Shown piece after piece: positions 1 to 4,731 of a stretch of 8,052 nucleotides of DNA. The translations under genes were made by a program, and so were the position numbers. The notes under the pieces are model-generated. The model was given only the letters and a program-made list of their open reading frames with translations. It was not told the origin of the DNA and ran no database searches. The stretch spans positions 1 through 8,052 of the forward strand of contig CAJUPS010000122.1 of the NCBI GenBank assembly GCA_910588045.1, given 5' to 3'. This stretch comes from an uncultured Oscillospiraceae bacterium. Lineage in GTDB: Bacteria; Bacillota; Clostridia; Oscillospirales; Oscillospiraceae. Each line of letters begins with the position of its first letter. The first letter of the stretch is position 1.

Positions 1-167
1 GAGTTCTACAAGTACCAGACCACTAGATCAGATGCCCGTAGGACCTGATATTCGGTGGCTTCGCCTAACCCAATACGCACCGCACTTCGCAAATCCCCCG
101 CATAGGGAGCGGCGCTCCGAGCCGCTCCCGCAAGGGATTCTTAAACCGTAGGTTTAAGCGCGTTTTT

Positions 168-197
168 GGGTACTTTTGTCGCGGGACAAAAGTACCC
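168..197. other. Hairpin C of the left repeat
   Basis: A perfect 13-bp inverted repeat with a GCGG loop. The corresponding hairpin at 7865-7894 keeps the fold although bases 2, 3 and 12 of the stem differ; in each case the opposite base has changed to match. There is no T-run after it on either strand, so it is not a canonical intrinsic terminator. Confidence 0.85.
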
Positions 198-248
198 GCG
201 GAGTCCGGGGGCGCGCAGCTCCCGGGCCGATTCGAGAAGAATGTCCCG

Positions 249-269
249 TTCGCGCCCGAAGGGCGCGAA
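249..269. other. Hairpin E of the left repeat, next to the asnB stop codon
   Basis: A 9-bp perfect stem with loop GAA, ending 4 bases from the asnB stop codon. The right copy (7793-7813) has one C-G pair flipped to G-C at the matching position, keeping the stem. It would form in the 3' end of the asnB transcript. It lacks a following U-run, so any role would be 3'-end protection or structure rather than classic termination. Confidence 0.8.
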
Positions 270-273
270 GAGA

Positions 274-1857
274 TTACTCCCCCGATGCACCATAGTTGCT
301 CAGTACCCGCGCAGAAGGATCATCCACGTTGCACCCCTCCCACTCCCTGTTGGGCATCCAGAAATCCACCACCATCTCCGCCTGTCCGGGATAGTATTTC
401 TCAAAAATCTCCCGATAAAGCAAAGACTCCTTGGTGAAAGGCTTTGCGTGATACGAATACTTCCCGGCGATGACGGGCCAGTCATCGCCATAACTCCTCT
501 CCGCATATGCTTTCAGATCATCTACCAGGCTGTGCCCCACGGCGTCGGAGAACGCCGCCTTCTCCCTCTGGAGGATGGAGGGTGGCAGATAGTCCCCCTC
601 AAAGGCGCGGCGGAGAAGATATTTCCCCTTGTTATAGACGTTGACCTTCTTCGCCGGATCAATACTCATAACATATTGGACAAACTCCAGATCCCCGAAG
701 GGCACCCGGGCCTCCAGACTGTTGGCGGAGATGCTCCGGTCCGCCCGGAGTACGTCGTACATATGAATCTCACGGATCCGCTTCTCCGCCTCCCGCTGGA
801 ACGCCTCCGGCGAGGGCGCAAAATCGGTGTACTTGTACCCAAACAGCTCGTCGCTGATCTCCCCGGTCAGCAATACCCGGATGCCGCTCTGCTCATGGAT
901 GGCCTTACAGACCAGGTACATCCCCATGCTGGCCCGGATGGTGGTGATGTCATAAGTACCTAAAGTATAAATCAACTCGTCCAACGTGTCCAGTACATCT
1001 TTTTCCGTAATATAGATTTCATGGTGGTTGCTGCCGATATAGTCCGCCACCTGCCTGGCGTACTTCAGGTCGATGGCGTCGGTGCTCATGCCCACGGCGT
1101 AGGTCTCGATGGGCCTCCCCAGCAGCTTCGCCGCAATGGCGCACACCAGGGAGCTGTCCAGCCCGCCGGAGAGGAGGAACCCCACGGGTACGTCGGCGTC
1201 CAGCCGCTTCTCCACGCCCAGGATCAATTTCTCGTGGATATTGGCGCAGATCGTCTCCAGATCGTCGTCACAGACCTGCTCCACCTCCGTCATGTCGCGG
1301 TAGCAGGTAAACCGGCCATCCTTATAGTAGTGCCCCGGGGGAAATGGCATGATTCTGGCGGTCAGCCCCAGCAGGCTCTTCGGCTCGCTGGCAAAGAGGA
1401 TGTGGCCCGACGCGCTGTACCCGTAGTACAGAGGCCGGATGCCGATGGGGTCCCGGGCGGCAATAAAGCTGTCCGTGGGCGCGTCGTAGAGCACCAGGGC
1501 AAACTCCGCGTCCAGCTCGGCGAACATCGCCGCGCCGTGCTCCCGCCACAGGGGCAGCAGCAGCTCACAGTCGGACCCGCTGGCAAAGACGTACCCCCTG
1601 GCCTCCATCTCCTTTTTCAGCTTCCGGAAGCCGTACAGCTCGCCGTTGCACACCACGGCGCTACCATCGGCCGCCGTAAAGGGCTGCATCCCCTCGGGGT
1701 GGACCCCCATGATGGCCAGCCGGTGGAACAGCAGCGTCCCGGAGGAGAGCTCCAGGGAGCGGCTGTCGTCGGGACCCCGGTTTTTCGTGGCCGCAAAAGC
1801 CTTTTGCAGTTGCTCCAGGGAGATGTCCCTGGCGGTGTAACCCATGATCGAACACAT
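274..1857 (-). CDS. asnB: Asparagine synthase (glutamine-hydrolysing), AsnB type, 527 aa
   Basis: Makes asparagine from aspartate, ATP and glutamine in the cytoplasm. The N-terminal half is a class II glutamine amidotransferase: Cys2 (MCSIMGY) becomes the N-terminal nucleophile after Met removal, followed by RGPDDS (27-32), HRLAIM (45-50), NGELYG (71-76) and SDCELL (95-100). The C-terminal half is the synthetase: PP-loop SGGLDSS (230-236), TGEISDELFGY (331-341), LEARVPFGD (381-389) and a KAAFSDAVG segment near 433-441. Length fits the bacterial AsnB family (~520-560 aa). I chose the ATG at 1857 because it places Cys at position 2 and has GGAGG (1866-1870) 8 bases upstream. A start 10 codons earlier would bury the catalytic Cys and lie upstream of that ribosome binding site. 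The gene has its own promoter and Asn T-box leader. Its stop codon abuts the left repeat. No key residue appears to be missing. Confidence 0.96.
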   Translation of the reverse strand: MCSIMGYTARDISLEQLQKAFAATKNRGPDDSRSLELSSGTLLFHRLAIMGVHPEGMQPFTAADGSAVVCNGELYGFRKLKKEMEARGYVFASGSDCELLLPLWREHGAAMFAELDAEFALVLYDAPTDSFIAARDPIGIRPLYYGYSASGHILFASEPKSLLGLTARIMPFPPGHYYKDGRFTCYRDMTEVEQVCDDDLETICANIHEKLILGVEKRLDADVPVGFLLSGGLDSSLVCAIAAKLLGRPIETYAVGMSTDAIDLKYARQVADYIGSNHHEIYITEKDVLDTLDELIYTLGTYDITTIRASMGMYLVCKAIHEQSGIRVLLTGEISDELFGYKYTDFAPSPEAFQREAEKRIREIHMYDVLRADRSISANSLEARVPFGDLEFVQYVMSIDPAKKVNVYNKGKYLLRRAFEGDYLPPSILQREKAAFSDAVGHSLVDDLKAYAERSYGDDWPVIAGKYSYHAKPFTKESLLYREIFEKYYPGQAEMVVDFWMPNREWEGCNVDDPSARVLSNYGASGE

Positions 1858-1877
1858 AAAAAGCACCTCCGAATGAA

Positions 1878-1916
1878 CCGGCGTCACTAAAATAAAATTT
1901 TAGGACGAATCGCCGG
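1878..1916 (-). terminator. T-box expression-platform hairpin (terminator position, no clear U-run)
   Basis: On the minus strand CCGG-(CGATT)-CGTC-CTAAAAT-TTT-ATTTTAG-(T)-GACG-CCGG can form a stem of about 15 pairs. It uses the CGTCC segment that normally makes the 5' half of a T-box terminator, so its position is right for the off-state helix. The 3' side is followed by TTCATTC rather than a run of T, and the asnB ribosome binding site starts 7 bases later, so whether it stops transcription is uncertain. Confidence 0.55.
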
Positions 1917-2158
1917 AATCCGTGGTGCCACCTAATTTACCGCAGTGCGGTCACTTCAGCTCTAACAAGCCTGACGGCTGTAACGGGCCGTTCCCGTCGT
2001 CCCTACTGAGCGCCCCCAAAAGGAGGTCCGTTCGGGTTGAGGCTACGGAGTGTTATTCGCCAGGGGACCGCCGCGGGGCTTCCACTCTCTCCCGCTCACT
2101 GTAGGAGGTCTTCCCTCGTTACTTCTCTCCATCATCGCCATTTGCTTATTTATGAGAT
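1878..2158 (-). promoter_or_regulatory. T-box leader upstream of asnB, tRNA-Asn specific
   Basis: The ~300-nt leader between promoter and asnB carries the conserved T-box AGGTGGCACCACG (1921-1933), followed by a CGTCC segment as usual in T-boxes. Upstream, the Stem I region has AGAAGTAAC (5' side, near 2117-2127) facing a 3' strand containing GAATAACACTCC. The AAC triplet at 2052-2054 sits where the specifier codon is expected and reads Asn. The T-box UGGN is UGGC, whose C pairs with discriminator G73; tRNA-Asn has G73. Codon, discriminator and downstream gene therefore agree. The helix for the off state is at 1878-1916. The 5' limit is set from the predicted start site and is approximate; stem II/III pairing was not resolved. 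Confidence 0.9.
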
Positions 2159-2164
2159 GGGCGT

Positions 2165-2193
2165 ATCTTACCCCCATCTTCTTTTTTTGTCAA
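2165..2193 (-). promoter_or_regulatory. Promoter of the asnB T-box unit
   Basis: TTGACA (2188-2193) and TAAGAT (2165-2170) are separated by 17 bp on the minus strand, a near-consensus sigma-A promoter. The predicted start near 2158 gives a ~300-nt leader, matching the T-box. A run of A follows the -35 box. Confidence 0.8.
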
Positions 2194-2330
2194 GCTGAAA
2201 AATTTTGTGCGGCAGCTAAAAATTTCTCCGGTTTTTTGACATATTCTTCACAAGCCGCCATCTGTCCTCCTGTGAAAAACAAATCATTCCCCCGTTGACA
2301 GCCCTCGGTGGGAGGGAAGCGGCGGTGACA

Positions 2331-2359
2331 AAATCCCGGTCCGGAGAGGGCCGGGATTT
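2331..2359 (-). terminator. Likely intrinsic terminator after the SDR gene
   Basis: A perfect 9-bp stem AAATCCCGG/CCGGGATTT (2331-2339/2351-2359) with an 11-base loop, followed on the minus strand by TTTTGTC when the last stem T is counted. It lies ~55 bp after the SDR stop and before the asnB promoter, which separates the two minus-strand units. The U-run is short, so termination may be incomplete. Confidence 0.6.
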
Positions 2360-2414
2360 GTAGGATACACCGATTTTTCTGCCGCTCTCCCGCGCAGGGC
2401 GGAGGAATGGGCGC

Positions 2415-3149
2415 TTATAGGATAAATCCCCCGTCCACCGTCAGGACCTGGCCGGTGATGAAGTCCGCGCCTTCTCCCGCCAGGAAGGCCACGGCCCGGG
2501 CTACGTCCTCCGGCGTCCCCAGCCGACCGGCGGGGGTCTGTTCGGCGAGGGACGAGATGGTCTCCTCCCCCAGGCACTCCACCATGTCCGTCCGGATCAC
2601 CCCCGGGGCCACGCAGTTCACTCGGATCCGGGAGGGGGCCAGCTCCATGGCCAGGGACCTGGTCAGGCCGATCACCGCCGCCTTGGAGGACGCGTAGGCC
2701 ACCTCGCAGGACGCGCCCCGCAGGCCCCAGATGGAGGAGATGTTCACGATGGCCCCCCGCTTGACATGGAGCATGTGGGGGAGCACTGCCTGGATCGTGT
2801 GGAACGCCCCGTCCGCGTGGACGGCAAACATCCGGCGCCACAGCGCCTCCGGCGTGTCCTGGAAGAGGTCGTTCTGGGCGATACCGGCGTTATTCACCAG
2901 CACCTCCACCGGACCCAGCGCCTCCTCCGCCTGTCGGATGGCGGCGGTGATGGCCGCCCGGTCCGCCACGTCGGCCCGGACCGCCAGGGCCCTGCCGCCC
3001 TGCTGCCGGATCTCCCGGGCCAGCTCCTCTGCCGCCTCCCGGGATTGCAAATAGTTGATCCCTACGGCGCAGCCCTCCGCCGCCAGGCGGCGGACGACGG
3101 CCCGCCCGATGCCGCGGCCTCCCCCGGTGACAAATGCCGTTTTCTCCAT
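2415..3149 (-). CDS. SDR-family oxidoreductase, FabG-like (3-oxoacyl-ACP reductase type), 244 aa
   Basis: A classical short-chain dehydrogenase/reductase: Rossmann cofactor loop TGGGRGIG (8-15), NNAG (86-89), catalytic Ser139 (NISS), Tyr152 and Lys156 (YASSK), and PG near 182-183. The C-terminus TGQVLTVDGG (232-241) is typical of FabG-like enzymes. Such proteins reduce a keto group or oxidise an alcohol with NAD(P)H, usually as a cytoplasmic tetramer. The substrate cannot be assigned: no acyl-carrier or fatty-acid genes lie nearby, so FabG is a family likeness rather than a role. The Asn of the catalytic tetrad, expected in the NLxGxF-like segment, is His111 (VHADGAF). The ATG at 3149 has AGGAGG (3155-3160) 5 bases upstream. 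It has its own promoter (3177-3206) and terminator, so it appears to be monocistronic. Confidence 0.9.
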   Translation of the reverse strand: MEKTAFVTGGGRGIGRAVVRRLAAEGCAVGINYLQSREAAEELAREIRQQGGRALAVRADVADRAAITAAIRQAEEALGPVEVLVNNAGIAQNDLFQDTPEALWRRMFAVHADGAFHTIQAVLPHMLHVKRGAIVNISSIWGLRGASCEVAYASSKAAVIGLTRSLAMELAPSRIRVNCVAPGVIRTDMVECLGEETISSLAEQTPAGRLGTPEDVARAVAFLAGEGADFITGQVLTVDGGFIL

Positions 3150-3176
3150 GATGGCCTCCTGTAACCCGTTTTCCCC

Positions 3177-3206
3177 ATCTTACACGCCCCACCGCCTCCC
3201 TGTCAA
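3177..3206 (-). promoter_or_regulatory. Promoter of the SDR gene
   Basis: TTGACA (3201-3206) and TAAGAT (3177-3182) with 18 bp between them on the minus strand, ~28 bp before the SDR start codon. The same two hexamers as at the asnB promoter. The implied leader is only about 20 nt. Confidence 0.7.
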
Positions 3207-3244
3207 GGGGCCGCCCACCCGGAAAGGGGGTAAAATGGAGAAGG

Positions 3245-3267
3245 CGGGGAACGGCTTCCGCTCCCCG
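3245..3267 (-). terminator. Hairpin between the small-protein gene and the SDR promoter (possible terminator)
   Basis: A 10-bp stem, CGGGGAACGG/CCGCTCCCCG (3245-3254/3258-3267) with one wobble and loop CTT, lies just past the stop of the 52-aa gene. It is followed on the minus strand by CCTTCTCCATTTT, and on the plus strand by TCCTATTTT. The T-runs are interrupted, so this is a weak terminator call, possibly serving as a transcription barrier. Confidence 0.4.
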
Positions 3268-3287
3268 TCCTATTTTCTGTGGAACCT

Positions 3288-3446
3288 CTACTCCTGTATA
3301 TAGTGCTCTTCCGCTTCCCTTAGCGCGGAGAGGAGAAGGTCCCCCGCCTTGCGAATGATCGGATCGCCGGGTTCATAGCGCTCCAGGATGGAGATGGCCC
3401 GGTCAATTTGGCCGACAAGGCTGGCATATTCTTTCTGATAGTCCAT
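3288..3446 (-). CDS. Small hypothetical protein, 52 aa
   Basis: An ATG at 3444-3446 is preceded by GGAGGAG (3456-3462) with 9 bases between them, and the frame runs 52 codons to TAG. The product begins MDYQKEYASLVGQIDRAI and is charged and amphipathic. It looks like two helices, roughly residues 1-24 and 28-50, joined by EPGDP, with no membrane segment, signal peptide or cysteine. Spaced Leu/Ile/Ala on one face suggest a helical hairpin that dimerises or binds a partner. Codon choice fits the neighbouring genes and the ribosome binding site is strong, so I consider it real. I do not recognise a named family and assign no function. No clear promoter was found upstream. It points the same way as the SDR gene but is separated from it by a hairpin and a promoter. 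Confidence 0.75.
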   Translation of the reverse strand: MDYQKEYASLVGQIDRAISILERYEPGDPIIRKAGDLLLSALREAEEHYIQE

Positions 3447-3831
3447 AATAAGCAGCTCCTCCATATGGATAAATATGTGATACCTGCCGTAGCAGATGAA
3501 ATGATAAGAGCCTATTTAGCATCTCAGCATGTGCGGATCGGCGAGGGATCTTCTGTCCAGCGCGGCGCGAAAAGAAGCGCTTTGCGACTCTTCACGGCGA
3601 AAAGCTTCGCGGAGGCCCGGGCGGAACATCCGCCGTCAAGGCGTGCGTGGGGAAATGCTAAACAGACTCTAAGAGGAAGTCCCGCCCGGCGAAAGGGGAG
3701 AGACCCTGGGGAATCCGGGCGGCGTCTGTCGCTCTCTGTCGTATAGTATAGCCTTTTGGGGTAAAAAAATCTGTCGGATTTTGTCGGGGTATAAAATTTT
3801 TTGCTTTTTAGCTTTTTCTGCCAAACACTAC
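3447..3831. other. Intergenic stretch without a convincing gene, containing GC-rich hairpins
   Basis: Between the divergent units. Open frames here are arginine/serine-rich on both strands, lack good ribosome binding sites and do not resemble proteins. Structure is present: stem 3620-3625/3629-3634 (GGCGGA/TCCGCC) and a larger hairpin with stem CCGCCCGG/CCGGGCGG (3682-3689/3715-3722) and a 25-base interior that can form a short inner AGGG/CCCT stem. The 3723-3831 part turns AT-rich, with T-runs leading into the promoter at 3832. It could hold a small RNA, a leader of the small gene on the minus strand, or a degenerate repeat; the sequence does not decide. Confidence 0.45.
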
Positions 3832-3860
3832 TTGCAGGATACTTCTGGGGGTTGTATAAT
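3832..3860 (+). promoter_or_regulatory. Promoter of the phosphoesterase / MFS-GH2 operon
   Basis: TTGCAG (3832-3837) and a perfect TATAAT (3855-3860) separated by 17 bp. Transcription would start near 3867, giving a ~135-nt leader before the GTG at 4004. That leader holds a short hairpin CCCCTG/CAGGGG (3942-3947/3955-3960) but no riboswitch class that I recognise. Confidence 0.8.
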
Positions 3861-3872
3861 ACAATATATTGT
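3852..3872 (+). promoter_or_regulatory. Overlapping palindromes at the -10/start site, candidate operator
   Basis: Two inverted repeats share four bases: TTGTATAATACAA (3852-3864, centred on an A, covering the -10 box) and ACAATATATTGT (3861-3872, perfect, covering the predicted start). Their position would let a dimeric repressor block the polymerase. No regulator gene is present in the window, and AT-rich promoters give palindromes by chance, so the operator role is inferred. Confidence 0.45.
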
Positions 3873-4003
3873 GGTTGAAACGAAATCATGTTGTCGTCTC
3901 CGTCAGACGGGAGAACACGGCGTCGTTTATGTCTCCGTGTCCCCCTGGCGCGGACAGGGGAGCCGTTTGGGCGGGATCCAGCGCCGAAGGGAGGAGGTAT
4001 GGC

Positions 4004-4729
4004 GTGAAAAAGTTAGAGAGCCTTTCGGCGTTTCAGGCGCGTACTGGAGGATTTATTTTCGACAGCCTGCCCCATGGCGGTGCGCTGCAAACCAATGAGA
4101 ATTTGTCCCGGAAGGTGGACGGCAGCGGAAAAATGAAACCGTTTGCGGGAAATACCGTCGTCTTTCCGCTTCCGGAGGCGGTGAAGCGGGAGCTGGGCCA
4201 GGTGCAGGAGCGGCTGTATCAATCCTGCGCACCGGCGCTGGCCGAGCCGTTGGAGGCGTCGTCCTTTCACATTACGCTCCACGATCTGTTGAGCGGGGAG
4301 CCCGACCAGGCGCTGCGCGATCGCATCGACGGGATGCGGTGCGCTGTATTGACGTGTCTGGAGAAGATTTCGGAGGACGGCGGACCCATTCGCCTCCAGT
4401 CAACGGCCCTCTTCAATATGGTGAATACCAGCATGGTGTTGGGCTTCGCTCCCGCCGATGAAGCAAGCTGCACGAGACTGATGACCTGTTACGAGCTGCT
4501 CCAGGAGATCGTCCCCCTGTCCTACCCCCTTACGCCCCATGTGACCATCGCCTACTTCCGGCCCGGGACCATTTGCGCCGAGCTGGTGGAAGCGCTCCGC
4601 GAGGCGGTCGATGAGACAGCGGGGCGGGAGGCTATCCGGATGGAGCTCTCCACGCAAGTCGTCGAATACCAGCTCTTTTCCGATATGAACCACTATTGGA
4701 GAGAGCGATCAAAGACAGGGAGGACCTGA
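4004..4729 (+). CDS. 2H phosphoesterase superfamily protein (2'-5' RNA ligase / cyclic phosphodiesterase-like), 241 aa
   Basis: Two H-x-T motifs, H89-I-T91 (FHITLHDL) and H179-V-T181 (PHVTIAYF), are spaced 90 residues apart, the hallmark of the 2H fold in which both His act on a 2',3'-cyclic or 2'-5' phosphodiester. The core begins around residue 47 (PFAGNTVVFPL) and ends near 224. No signal peptide or membrane helix, so cytoplasmic. Members process RNA ends, ADP-ribose cyclic phosphates or nucleotide signals; the substrate here is unknown. I chose GTG at 4004 because AGGAGG (3992-3997) lies 6 bases before it. The nearer ATG at 3999 runs into TGA after two codons, and the internal ATG at residue 44 has a poor ribosome binding site. 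First gene of the operon; the next gene starts 2 bp after its stop, so the two are probably translated together. Confidence 0.82.
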   Translation: MKKLESLSAFQARTGGFIFDSLPHGGALQTNENLSRKVDGSGKMKPFAGNTVVFPLPEAVKRELGQVQERLYQSCAPALAEPLEASSFHITLHDLLSGEPDQALRDRIDGMRCAVLTCLEKISEDGGPIRLQSTALFNMVNTSMVLGFAPADEASCTRLMTCYELLQEIVPLSYPLTPHVTIAYFRPGTICAELVEALREAVDETAGREAIRMELSTQVVEYQLFSDMNHYWRERSKTGRT

Positions 4730-4731
4730 CA

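Larger units (their letters stand above)
11..273 (+). repeat. Left copy of a multi-hairpin non-coding repeat (inverted relative to the right copy)
   Basis: Its reverse complement is found at 7786-8052, about 87% identical by hand count (33 substitutions, 2 gaps). The outermost ~32 bases and the block around 92-167 are almost unchanged. It folds into ordered hairpins: outer stem 92-97/134-139 around hairpin A (105-113/121-129); B (140-147/151-158); C (168-180/185-197, 13 bp, loop GCGG); D (204-212/218-226, with two G-T wobbles); E (249-257/261-269, loop GAA). Stem differences between the copies in C, D and E are mostly paired compensatory changes. I see no open frame of its own and no transposase. 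It begins 4 bases past hairpin E from the stop codon of asnB, so it forms that gene's 3' flank. It may extend beyond the window: bases 1-10 have no partner in the right copy. Whether it acts as RNA, DNA cruciform or a passive mobile repeat cannot be told here. Confidence 0.9.

Noticed and set aside
166..963. 265-codon plus-strand frame from the left repeat into asnB
   Set aside because: Most of it is antisense to asnB. The N-terminal part translates the hairpins of the repeat and looks random.
1858..1887. Start of asnB ten codons further upstream
   Set aside because: It would place the catalytic Cys internally and run through the GGAGG ribosome binding site and T-box hairpin.
2284..2841. 185-codon minus-strand frame overlapping the SDR gene
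   Set aside because: Out of frame with the SDR, Gly/Pro/Arg-rich and without motifs; the SDR frame has all family motifs.
3408..3746. 112-codon plus-strand frame in the gap between the divergent units
   Set aside because: No convincing ribosome binding site, an Arg/Ser-rich tail over hairpin DNA, and overlap in antisense with the better supported 52-aa gene.
3999..4007. ATG just before the 2H gene
   Set aside because: It reads Met-Ala-stop and is out of frame; the GTG at 4004 fits both frame and ribosome binding site.
4696..4731. TTG start for the MFS-GH2 gene twelve codons upstream
   Set aside because: Rare start overlapping the 2H gene, without a ribosome binding site; the ATG at 4732 has GGAGG at the right distance.
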